Origin: Lachnoclostridium sp. UBA739
Lineage (GTDB): Bacteria; Bacillota_A; Clostridia; Lachnospirales; Lachnospiraceae
Assembly (NCBI GenBank): GCA_002297865.1
Contig: DBKX01000207.1
Coordinates: 10,234-28,242 of the forward strand
Reading direction: 5' to 3'
DNA: 18,009 bases
Part shown: positions 1 through 5,924 of the stretch, piece by piece
Numbering within the stretch: position 1 is the first letter of the stretch
Layout: every line of letters starts with the position of its first letter
Notes under the pieces: generated by a model
The model's input: the letters and a program-made list of their open reading frames with translations, nothing else
What the model was told of the DNA's origin: nothing
The model's database searches: none
Program-made: the position numbers and the translations under genes

Positions 1-418
1 CAATAAAATAGGATGCTGGCATTCTATGTATGAATACGGTTATTCCAACGCAATGAAATATCATAGCAAAGAATGTTGCGACTGTAAGCAAGTGTAGTTC
101 ATTATAACTGGAAAAACGCCATATACTTCTATATAAGTGCAAAAAATGAAACATCATTAACACAAATATAGTATATACTGGAATGAACTGAATAAATGAA
201 TCAAAATATACTTTTGGAATTTTTGACAGCATAAAATCAAAGCGAATCCAAAGCCCAAAAAAGAATGCAAAATTAACAGCTACCACATCGAACAAAACTA
301 GATAAATCTCAGGTTTAAAAGCTCCTTTAAAATTTTTCCACTTTACGCTACTTGAATAGTTATCATTATCATTATTCTTACTTTTCATTCTTGCGTATTC
401 TTTCACTTCATTGTTCAT
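1..418 (-). CDS. N-terminal part of CapD/FlaA1-type membrane NDP-sugar 4,6-dehydratase (polysaccharide biosynthesis), cut by window edge
   Basis: This open frame starts at ATG 418-416 and runs off the window after 139 codons. A Shine-Dalgarno-like AAGGTAGGGA lies just upstream. After a polar N-terminus of about 35 residues there are hydrophobic segments at about 37-57 (EIYLVLFDVVAVNFAFFFG), 74-92 and 113-131, with the motif LYRSIWRF between the second and third. The succession 'LFD..AV..AF..GLW.RFDF', 'LYRS.WRF.S..EL' and 'MPASYFI' is typical of the membrane domain that precedes the Rossmann dehydratase domain in CapD/WbpM/PglF-family enzymes. These convert UDP-GlcNAc-type sugars to 4-keto-6-deoxy intermediates for capsule, O-antigen or glycan synthesis. 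The catalytic domain would lie beyond position 1 and is not visible, so activity cannot be judged. It follows a Wzz and a BY-kinase gene on the same strand, which fits an exopolysaccharide cluster. The family call rests on recognising the N-terminal membrane pattern only. Confidence 0.72.
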   Translation of the reverse strand, partial: MNNEVKEYARMKSKNNDNDNYSSSVKWKNFKGAFKPEIYLVLFDVVAVNFAFFFGLWIRFDFMLSKIPKVYFDSFIQFIPVYTIFVLMMFHFLHLYRSIWRFSSYNELHLLTVATFFAMIFHCVGITVFIHRMPASYFI

Positions 419-569
419 CTTAATCCCTACCTTATTCTATCAAATGAGTTGACAATAATCTTCTTTTAAATAAGTTACTAAATATTAACAGAAAGAACTC
501 CCCCTCCTATTAATTTTGTACATTTGGTGATTATTTAGTTTAAAGAACATTGCTCTAGAAAACATAGAC

Positions 570-590
570 AAACAAATGACACATTTGCTT
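570..590 (-). terminator. Hairpin downstream of the BY-kinase gene, possible weak terminator
   Basis: On the minus strand AAGCAAATG (590-582) can pair with CATTTGTTT (578-570) across a 3-nt loop, giving a 9-bp stem with one G-U pair. It lies about 36 nt after the kinase stop codon. The downstream sequence is U-rich but has no clean U tract, so termination is only possible, and it may instead separate or attenuate the dehydratase gene. The rest of 419-625 shows no gene; an SD-like AGGAGGGGG at 508-500 has no usable start codon after it. Confidence 0.3.
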
Positions 591-625
591 AAAATGAATA
601 GAAATATTTTAACATCCTTTTGATT

Positions 626-1279
626 TTAAATTTGCGACTTGTTTATTACAGCACCTAGAATATTTCCTTTACATTTTTTTAAATTTTCTACTGTGTCTTT
701 TACTAACGTTTTTTTCACTCTATTGTATTCAATGACATATACCACCCCGTCACATTTGGAAGCTAAAATCTTACTATCAACATATTTTCCAGCTGCGGAA
801 GAGTCCAGTATTACATAATCGTACTCTTCACAAAGCTTCGTCATTAACTCTCGAAAACATGTCTTTTCAAATAGCTCAGGAGCCCCCTTTCCTACACTTC
901 CAATCGGTATAACATGCAGTTTCTCATTATTCACTGGATATATAATTTCATCCAAGTTACAAGAAGTCTCCAGGTAATCCAAAAGTCCCCAATTCTTTCC
1001 GGCTTCCTGCTCCTTCTTTACATTTCTTATCTTATAGGCAGTTTTCCTCTTATGATAATTACAGTCTATCCAAACTGTCTTTTTGTCACTTCTGCTTAAT
1101 GAAATGGCAAGATAAAGGGATATTGTACTTTTTCCTTCACCTGTATATGTGCTAGTAAAAAGAATAGAAGAACACTCCTCATTCTGAATCTTTAAGTTTG
1201 CATTCAGTTCTCCTATTTGTTTTCTGATTACTTTTTCTAAACCATTTTTTATATCCAGTGCAACTTCTAAATTATCCAT
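626..1279 (-). CDS. CpsD/CapB-family bacterial tyrosine kinase (BY-kinase), exopolysaccharide regulation
   Basis: This is a 217-residue cytoplasmic P-loop ATPase of the CpsD/CapB/YwqD type, which works with a Wzz-like membrane partner to control exopolysaccharide chain length and export. Walker A is at residues 46-52 (TGEGKST), an A'-type segment at 69-77 (VWIDCNYHK, Asp72) and Walker B at 156-159 (VILD). The length matches the stand-alone kinase of Gram-positive organisms, where the activating transmembrane part is a separate protein. Two things are odd. The A' motif reads IDCNYHKRK where the family usually has IDxDxR, and the C-terminus ends in INKSQI with no tyrosine cluster, so the usual autophosphorylation tail is missing. 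The start is supported by GAGAGGAG upstream, and the gene is 16 nt behind the wzz-like gene, so the two are almost certainly co-transcribed. A MinD-like ATPase without kinase activity is the alternative. Confidence 0.82.
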   Translation of the reverse strand: MDNLEVALDIKNGLEKVIRKQIGELNANLKIQNEECSSILFTSTYTGEGKSTISLYLAISLSRSDKKTVWIDCNYHKRKTAYKIRNVKKEQEAGKNWGLLDYLETSCNLDEIIYPVNNEKLHVIPIGSVGKGAPELFEKTCFRELMTKLCEEYDYVILDSSAAGKYVDSKILASKCDGVVYVIEYNRVKKTLVKDTVENLKKCKGNILGAVINKSQI

Positions 1280-1295
1280 AGTCTCCTCTCAATTT

Positions 1296-2018
1296 CTACT
1301 TTCTAGCTTTTTCTACTTTTCTCATAGTTCTTGTCGAAACATATGATACTCTTCCAATCAAATTCATATCCAAGTTTTGCACAACATCCTCTTTATAACG
1401 AATATTCATATTAACCATATCGGCAAATCCTAGTAATCCGGATAGTAGGAATATTGTAATAAACATAATTTCTATTGCCTTTACCACTGGAGAATATTTA
1501 TAATGCTTTTCGGTCTCACATGCTTTTTCCACTATAGTTGGATGTTCTGTTCCAAGCTTATATGCCAAGTCATTACACGTGATAATTTCAATAGCATTGA
1601 GAATGTTCTGTGCTGTTTTACTCTTTTCATACTTTACTTCAATTTCAATAATACGTGTATCAATTGGACTATTCACACTAACACATGTTAATAAGTCTTC
1701 GTATGTAATTCCCAATTGTAACCTCTTTATCACTCGTTCTAAAACAAAACGGCTCTGGATTAACTCTTTGTAGTCTTCTACAAGTCGGCTACCAACATCT
1801 AAATCTTCTATCGACAAAGTAAACCCTGTTTCTTCTCTATCGATTACGTATATTTTCCCACTTGTTGTAAAGTACGAACTATTAACTTTTGAAAAATAAA
1901 CATATCCCATGCAGCCAGCAATACATGTAATACACAAAAGGATAGGCCATTGTCTTATGACTGCTTTAACTGCGCGTAATAGGTCTATCTGTATTTCTTC
2001 TGAGCCTCCATTATCCAT
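1296..2018 (-). CDS. Wzz/CapA-type chain-length determinant and BY-kinase modulator, membrane protein
   Basis: This 240-residue protein has the Wzz (polysaccharide copolymerase) layout: a short cytoplasmic N-terminus, a transmembrane segment at about 25-43 (WPILLCITCIAGCMGYVYF), an extracytoplasmic domain of about 135 residues, and a second transmembrane segment at about 181-202 (AIEIMFITIFLLSGLLGF). A cytoplasmic tail of about 38 residues follows and would contact the BY-kinase. The size fits the Gram-positive CapA/YwqC group rather than the longer proteobacterial Wzz. The proline-rich stretch normally seen before the second segment is reduced here to YSPVV. A Shine-Dalgarno AAGGGGGAA precedes the ATG, and a plausible sigma-A promoter lies about 50 nt upstream. 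The kinase gene follows after 16 nt. By family knowledge the pair sets polymer length and export; which polysaccharide is made cannot be read from the sequence. Confidence 0.82.
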   Translation of the reverse strand: MDNGGSEEIQIDLLRAVKAVIRQWPILLCITCIAGCMGYVYFSKVNSSYFTTSGKIYVIDREETGFTLSIEDLDVGSRLVEDYKELIQSRFVLERVIKRLQLGITYEDLLTCVSVNSPIDTRIIEIEVKYEKSKTAQNILNAIEIITCNDLAYKLGTEHPTIVEKACETEKHYKYSPVVKAIEIMFITIFLLSGLLGFADMVNMNIRYKEDVVQNLDMNLIGRVSYVSTRTMRKVEKARK

Positions 2019-2065
2019 GCTATTCCCCCTTATTCTACTTTTTTATATGAATTTCGATCTTTCTT

Positions 2066-2094
2066 ATTTTATCACTGAAATAAGTCACATACAA
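2066..2094 (-). promoter_or_regulatory. Putative sigma-A promoter for the wzz-BY-kinase genes
   Basis: On the minus strand a -35 box TTGTAT (2094-2089) and a -10 box TAAAAT (2071-2066) are separated by exactly 17 nt. This places a start site about 40 nt upstream of the wzz-like ATG at 2018. The call is by consensus match only, in an AT-rich background where chance matches occur. Confidence 0.5.
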
Positions 2095-2111
2095 GCAGTA
2101 TCCCTAAAAAT

Positions 2112-2266
2112 TTAAAATTTCCATACTTTAATATCAGATTTCAACAGCCTATCCTCATTATATTCTAGCTTTACAGTTTTTTTTACTCACCTGTGAATTG
2201 GTCCGCTGTAAATAAGTACAAATACTTATTTTCTTTCTCGATATAGCACAATGTAGTCAGCTTCAC
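2112..2266 (-). pseudogene. Decayed remnant of a NUDIX hydrolase (MutT-like) gene
   Basis: A strong Shine-Dalgarno (TTAAGGAGGG, 2280-2271) precedes a GTG start at 2266-2264 and an open frame of 27 codons ending in TAA at 2185-2183. The peptide begins VKLTTLCYIEKENKYL, which closely resembles the first strand of clostridial MutT/NUDIX proteins. It then jumps straight to YLFTADQFTGE, which resembles a strand near the C-terminal third of the same family. A third piece in another frame (2174-2112, VKLEYNEDRLLKSDIKVW...) resembles the usual C-terminal strand. The NUDIX box (GX5EX7REUXEEXGU) is absent. The pattern fits a gene that kept its start but lost its core by internal deletion and a frame change. 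Whether the 27-residue peptide is still made is unknown; a small unrelated gene is the alternative. The gap to the upstream hydrolase stop is only 17 nt. Confidence 0.5.
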
Positions 2267-2282
2267 CTTGCCCTCCTTAAGC

Positions 2283-3173
2283 TTATGCCTCTTTTACTTT
2301 AATTTTACCTGCTGCATTTACAGTAACCAAAACTCCTAATTCATAATCCTGTGTTAAGTAAATTTTTGATTTATCAAAAAAGGATAACACCATTTTATTG
2401 GCTGAATCTTTATCCTTTTTTGTATCTGTGGTTACAATTGCATGCAATGGAGATACTTTCTTTGCAAATTCCTTCAAAGTTGCATCTGGGTTCCCGTGAT
2501 TGCTCATTTTATATACATCGGCTGAAACATCCACTTTCTTGTCCATAAGTGTCTTTTCTTCTGCAAATTGCATGTCACCGGTGAAAAGAAATGTTCTTCC
2601 ATTTACAAACATGCGCAACACTAAAGAATTATCATTATCATCCTTCTCATTTAATTCTATCGGACCAAGAACCTCCATATATACATCCTCAACTAATTTT
2701 ACACGTTCCGAAAAAACTAATGTTGCTAAAGTTATATTCAGCTTATTCGCAGTTTTATCAATTTTATTTTGATTATTTTCGTCTCTTATTGAAAGTTTAG
2801 CAGCATATATTTTATCAATTCTATAATTCTTAGCTATTTTTTTTAATCCTCCGATATGATCATGGTGCTGATGTGTTAAAAATACAGCATCTAACTTATT
2901 AACCCTATACTTATTCAGTACCTCTTTGATTTTTGATGCAGAACTTTTCAAACCTGTGTCTATTAAAAACGAATGTCCGTCTATCTGTACGAGGATAGAA
3001 TCTGCCCTTCCAGCATTGATAAATACAACAGATACCTCATGATTTCTTTGATTTTGATTCATTAATTTTAATTCACTCTCAGGTTTACTATAAAGTCTAC
3101 TATACAGAACCCATATGATAACAAATACAATTAATATGCCGACTAGTACACTAAGTACATGCTTTGTTTTCAC
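2283..3173 (-). CDS. ComEC-like metallo-beta-lactamase-fold hydrolase with N-terminal membrane anchor
   Basis: This 296-residue protein has one hydrophobic segment at about 7-24 with a Lys pair before it, which fits a signal anchor, and then a metallo-beta-lactamase-fold domain. The domain opens with a strand equivalent to the ComEC 'LDVGQGDAxL' motif (VVFINAGRADSILVQ, 49-63) followed by FLIDTG (69-74). The metal-binding motif is THQHHDH (100-106: His101, His103, Asp105, His106), followed by FTGDM (Asp200) and MSNHGNPD (His226). It therefore resembles the extracytoplasmic nuclease-like C-terminal domain of ComEC/Rec2 without the channel. Substrate is unknown; a secreted nuclease or phosphodiesterase role is an inference. 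The GTG start is supported by AAGAGGAGGAAAAGC directly upstream. The preceding intergenic region is highly structured and may regulate this gene. Confidence 0.8.
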   Translation of the reverse strand: MKTKHVLSVLVGILIVFVIIWVLYSRLYSKPESELKLMNQNQRNHEVSVVFINAGRADSILVQIDGHSFLIDTGLKSSASKIKEVLNKYRVNKLDAVFLTHQHHDHIGGLKKIAKNYRIDKIYAAKLSIRDENNQNKIDKTANKLNITLATLVFSERVKLVEDVYMEVLGPIELNEKDDNDNSLVLRMFVNGRTFLFTGDMQFAEEKTLMDKKVDVSADVYKMSNHGNPDATLKEFAKKVSPLHAIVTTDTKKDKDSANKMVLSFFDKSKIYLTQDYELGVLVTVNAAGKIKVKEA

Positions 3174-3188
3174 GCTTTTCCTCCTCTT

Positions 3189-3332
3189 AAAAAAGTGTCT
3201 TCCACACTCTAACCTCCCTGCCCCTCAATCTTGAGATAGAAGGCGCTTTGCCACGCCGAGCGGGTGTCGCTGTACTTTAGCGACTATTTTCCTTACCCGC
3301 TCGTGTGCATCTTGCCCCTGTTTTTTAGGGGC
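3189..3332 (-). promoter_or_regulatory. Candidate structured RNA leader (attenuator/riboswitch-like) of the MBL-fold hydrolase gene
   Basis: Read on the minus strand, the region before the hydrolase gene can fold into several stems. P2 is a perfect 9-bp stem (3303-3295 with 3265-3257) containing an inner perfect 6-bp stem (3284-3279 with 3271-3266). P3 is a GGCG/CGCC stem (3257-3254 with 3245-3242), and P4 a CTCA/TGAG stem (3235-3232 with 3227-3224). A closing helix CACAC/GTGTG (3307-3303 with 3207-3203) can enclose them. The same GTGT bases can instead form a small terminator AGTGT-GGAAG-ACACT (3208-3194) followed by six U (to 3189), just upstream of the Shine-Dalgarno at 3185-3180. Mutually exclusive closing helix and terminator is the usual logic of cis-regulatory RNAs. 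I do not recognise the class. The closing helix is short, so the claim stays tentative. No gene is seen in 3174-3498. Confidence 0.35.
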
Positions 3333-3338
3333 TTTTTT
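3314..3338 (+). terminator. Plus-strand intrinsic terminator without an identified gene
   Basis: GCCCCT (3314-3319) pairs perfectly with AGGGGC (3327-3332) over a 7-nt T-rich loop, and is followed by six T (3333-3338). In the minus direction no U tract follows the stem, so this terminator works only for plus-strand transcripts. No plus-strand gene is visible upstream, so it either stops antisense or read-through transcription or ends a small RNA. A second GCCCCT at 3220-3225 could compete for the same AGGGGC arm. Confidence 0.6.
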
Positions 3339-3384
3339 AACTTATAGAGAAGGACTCGCAGAGGACTTTCCTATAAGTTAAAAA
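3334..3384. repeat. 14-bp perfect inverted repeat with GC-rich centre
   Basis: TTTTTAACTTATAG (3334-3347) is the exact reverse complement of CTATAAGTTAAAAA (3371-3384). The 23-nt centre carries two copies of GGACT, and its CTC-GCA-GAG core can itself fold. The left arm overlaps the T tract of the plus-strand terminator, and the right arm overlaps the U tract of the tsf terminator. It may be part of a two-way termination zone or a small dispersed repeat; one window cannot tell them apart. Confidence 0.6.
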
Positions 3385-3413
3385 GGCAACTAAGCAATAG
3401 CCTAGCTGCCTTT
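3380..3413 (-). terminator. Intrinsic terminator of the rpsB-tsf operon
   Basis: On the minus strand AAAGGCAGCTAGGC (3413-3400) pairs with GCTTAGTTGCCTTT (3395-3382) over a 4-nt loop, giving a 14-bp stem. The two non-Watson-Crick positions are G-U pairs on this strand but A-C mismatches on the other, which shows the direction. A run of five U (3384-3380) follows. It sits about 85 nt after the tsf stop codon. Confidence 0.8.
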
Positions 3414-3498
3414 AAGTGTTTGATGTTTGATATATTGATTTTTTCGACTATGTTAAACTTTGCAACAAGCTAAATTCTAACTTATCGAATGTTGGGAA

Positions 3499-4431
3499 TT
3501 ACATACCCATTTGTTTCGCAACTTCTTCTGCGAAGTTTTCTTCTTTTTTCTCTAACCCTTCGCCTGTTTCAAAACGAACGAAAGATTTGATTTCTAAGTT
3601 GATTCCGTTAGCTTTTGCTACAGATTCAACATATTTACCAACAGATTGTTTTCCATCTTCAGCTTTAACATATTGCTGATCTAATAGACAGATTTCTTTT
3701 AATTCTTTTTTGATACGTCCCATAACCATACCTTCGATAATCTTATCGTTAGCATCTGGTTTTTCATTCTTAGCCTGTACAGTTAAGATTTCTTTTTCAT
3801 GAGCGATGTAGTCTTGATCTACTTCAGCATCACTTGTGTATTTTGCATTTAAAGCTGCAACTTGCATTGCAACGTTCTTTAAACATTCTTGAACAGCATC
3901 GCTGTTAGAATCTGTTTTTGCTTCTACTACAACACCGATTTTACCACCAGCGTGGATATAAGAAGCTACAACACCTTCGTTTGCAACGATTTTTGCAAAT
4001 CTTCTGATGTTCATGTTTTCACCAATTGTTGCAACCATGGAAGCTAATTGTTCTTTTACTGTCTTAGTAGTATCTTTAGCCCATGTATCTGCTAATAAAG
4101 CGTCAACATCTGCATAATCGTTAGCTGCAACCTGAGCTGCAACATCAGCAACGAAATCTTTGAATGTATCATTTTTAGCAACGAAGTCTGTTTCACTGTT
4201 TACTTCTACGATAGCTGCAACTTTTCCGTCAGCGGAAATGTTAGTAGCAACGATACCTTCAGCAGCGATTCTTCCTGCTTTTTTCTCAGCTTTAGCAAGA
4301 CCGTTTTCTCTTAAGAACTCAACTGCTTTGTCCATATCACCTTCTGTAGCAGATAATGCTTTTTTACAATCCATCATACCTGCGCCAGTCATTTCTCTTA
4401 ACTCTTTAACCATTGAAGCTGTGATAGCCAT
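3499..4431 (-). CDS. tsf: Translation elongation factor Ts
   Basis: EF-Ts (310 residues) exchanges GDP for GTP on EF-Tu in the cytoplasm. The N-terminal UBA-like domain carries the hallmark LREMTGAGMMDCKKAL at about 11-26, and the EF-Tu-contacting motif TDFVAKN is at 81-87. Two core repeats follow, and the protein ends KQMGM. Length fits the family. GGAGGG lies upstream of the ATG. It follows rpsB by 55 nt, the near-universal rpsB-tsf pair, and is followed by a strong intrinsic terminator. The coding sequence favours codons typical of highly expressed genes (repeated GCA/GCT, GTT and AAA), unlike the flanking exopolysaccharide genes. Confidence 0.98.
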   Translation of the reverse strand: MAITASMVKELREMTGAGMMDCKKALSATEGDMDKAVEFLRENGLAKAEKKAGRIAAEGIVATNISADGKVAAIVEVNSETDFVAKNDTFKDFVADVAAQVAANDYADVDALLADTWAKDTTKTVKEQLASMVATIGENMNIRRFAKIVANEGVVASYIHAGGKIGVVVEAKTDSNSDAVQECLKNVAMQVAALNAKYTSDAEVDQDYIAHEKEILTVQAKNEKPDANDKIIEGMVMGRIKKELKEICLLDQQYVKAEDGKQSVGKYVESVAKANGINLEIKSFVRFETGEGLEKKEENFAEEVAKQMGM

Positions 4432-4486
4432 ATCTATTCCCTCCGATATTCTTTATTCAAATATTTTTTACTCGAATGATTAGAAA

Positions 4487-5227
4487 TTATTCAGCAGTTT
4501 CTTCTGTTGTTTCAGCTGCAACAACTGAAGCTTCTTCCATAGAAGCACCTTGGTTTGCTTCGATAACAGCATCTGCCATTTTAGCAACGATTAATTTTAC
4601 CGCACGGATTGCATCATCATTACCTGGGATTACATAGTCTAATTCTTCTGGGTCACAGTTAGTATCAGCGATACCGATTAGAGGAATTCCTAAAGAGTGT
4701 GCTTCTTGAATACAGATTCTTTCTTTCTTAGGGTCAACAACGAAAATAGCATCTGGGATCTTCTTCATGTTCTTGATACCGCCAAGGTTCTTTTCAAGCT
4801 TAGCCCATTCTTTCTTTAATTCGATAACTTCTTTCTTAGGTAATACATCAAATGTACCATCTTCAGACATTGTTTCGATTTGTTTTAATCTATTAATTCT
4901 ACCCTGGATAGTTTTGAAGTTTGTTAACATACCACCTAACCATCTTTCGTTAACGTAGTACATTCCACATCTTTCAGCTTCAGACTTAACAGAATCCTGA
5001 GCCTGTTTCTTAGTACCAACGAAAAGTACAGTACCACCGTCTGCAACGATATCCTTGATAGCATTGTAAGCTTCATCAACTTTACCTACAGATTTCTGTA
5101 AATCGATAATGTAGATACCATTTCTTTCTGTATAAATGTAAGGAGCCATCTTAGGGTTCCATCTTCTTGTCTGATGTCCAAAATGTACACCAGCTTCCAA
5201 TAATTGTTTCATTGAAATAACGCTCAT
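4487..5227 (-). CDS. rpsB: 30S ribosomal protein S2
   Basis: S2 (246 residues) binds the 30S subunit late in assembly and is needed to recruit S1-type functions. The N-terminal [22 protein letters not shown] is diagnostic, as are [22 protein letters not shown] and VVDPKKE. The C-terminus is an acidic, Ala/Glu-rich tail. The ATG is preceded by GGAGG (5239-5235). The gene has its own promoter 110 nt upstream, directly after the last gene of the flagellar operon, and is followed by tsf. The same flagellar-operon-to-rpsB junction exists in Bacillus subtilis. Confidence 0.98.
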   Translation of the reverse strand: MSVISMKQLLEAGVHFGHQTRRWNPKMAPYIYTERNGIYIIDLQKSVGKVDEAYNAIKDIVADGGTVLFVGTKKQAQDSVKSEAERCGMYYVNERWLGGMLTNFKTIQGRINRLKQIETMSEDGTFDVLPKKEVIELKKEWAKLEKNLGGIKNMKKIPDAIFVVDPKKERICIQEAHSLGIPLIGIADTNCDPEELDYVIPGNDDAIRAVKLIVAKMADAVIEANQGASMEEASVVAAETTEETAE

Positions 5228-5330
5228 CGTTATACCTCCATTTTGTTATACTTCCGTATGCTTCTTTTTTTTACGCCAACCACATAGGGCACAGACATAA
5301 AAATCCGCATGCGTGTAATTTTTCTCACAA
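5228..5330 (-). promoter_or_regulatory. rpsB 5' leader, possible ribosomal-protein leader RNA
   Basis: About 100 nt separate the predicted start site from rpsB, more than needed for a ribosome binding site. The middle (about 5280-5315) is less AT-rich than its surroundings. A short ATAC-GGAA-GTAT hairpin with a GNRA-type loop (5259-5248) stands just before the Shine-Dalgarno. Ribosomal protein operons often carry autoregulatory leaders, but I do not recognise a specific S2 leader class here. The leader itself follows from the promoter call; regulation is an inference. Confidence 0.35.
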
Positions 5331-5336
5331 TTTGAA

Positions 5337-5365
5337 ATTATACTATAAATTGCAACGCAAAGCAA
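5337..5365 (-). promoter_or_regulatory. Sigma-A promoter of rpsB-tsf
   Basis: On the minus strand a -35 box TTGCTT (5365-5360) and a consensus -10 box TATAAT (5342-5337) are separated by exactly 17 nt. The -35 box starts 14 nt after the stop codon of the upstream gene. No terminator lies between, so rpsB-tsf can be transcribed both from here and by read-through from the flagellar operon. Confidence 0.8.
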
Positions 5366-5378
5366 GTCCTATTTTCAA

Positions 5379-5924
5379 TTAAGTAATTATTTCAACAATT
5401 TCTTCATAGGTTGCATCTTTTGGAATTTCAAATTCTCCTGCTCTAAGTTTTTCTGCCACATCATGTTCCTGCATATATTTGTTAAAATCAGTTGCACTGC
5501 CGATTACATTTTTTTGATACAAATATCTTGCAATTGACTGGGAAACCATTCCTGGTTCTATCTTTATGGAAATGGTTTCTGCTTCTTTTTTCTCTTTATC
5601 CTTTTTTTTCTCAGGTTTCTTAACAGGTGAAACAGAAGCGTCTGTTTTTCGTTCACTTGGTTCTGCCTTTTCTGATACTTCAGGCTTTTTTGAAGGCTCT
5701 GGACTAGTGGATGCATTGATTGTTTCTTTCAAATTATCAAGATTCTGATCCATCTTATAATCACTCACTTCATCCTTCGTCAACATTCCCAGTTGTTTTG
5801 CCCGCTGAATTATCTGCTCATCTGTCATACTACTCTGAACATTTTTTCTTGCACCTACGAATAAAAGCAAAGTGGTAACAAGAATTCCTATTCCTAATCC
5901 TCTTAAAAAATACTTTACTTTCAT
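5379..5924 (-). CDS. Membrane-anchored protein with MltG/YceG-type LysM-like domain, no catalytic domain
   Basis: This 181-residue protein has an N-terminal membrane segment at about 9-24 (LGIGILVTTLLLFVG) and a short helical stretch (MTDEQIIQRAKQLGML). A long charged linker rich in Lys, Glu, Pro and Ser follows (about 70-117). The C-terminal domain is about 118-181: ISIKIEPGMVSQSIARYLYQKNVI, then the pattern F..Y......LRAGEFEIPKDATYEEIVEIIT. That last domain matches the LysM-like subdomain that precedes the lytic transglycosylase domain of MltG/YceG, but the protein ends where the catalytic domain would begin. It may bind peptidoglycan or regulate wall remodelling around the flagellum; this is inference. 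It overlaps the SwrB-like gene by ATGA, so the two are translationally coupled. It is the last gene before the rpsB promoter. Confidence 0.7.
   Translation of the reverse strand: MKVKYFLRGLGIGILVTTLLLFVGARKNVQSSMTDEQIIQRAKQLGMLTKDEVSDYKMDQNLDNLKETINASTSPEPSKKPEVSEKAEPSERKTDASVSPVKKPEKKKDKEKKEAETISIKIEPGMVSQSIARYLYQKNVIGSATDFNKYMQEHDVAEKLRAGEFEIPKDATYEEIVEIIT

Noticed and set aside
498..508. Strong Shine-Dalgarno-like AGGAGGGGGAG on the minus strand
   Set aside because: No ATG, GTG or TTG follows at usable spacing; only a CTG-initiated 19-codon frame could be built, without supporting features.
3241..3310. Stem-rich segment examined as a possible tRNA or known housekeeping RNA
   Set aside because: No cloverleaf with T-loop and anticodon pattern, and no tmRNA, SRP or RNase P signature could be found.
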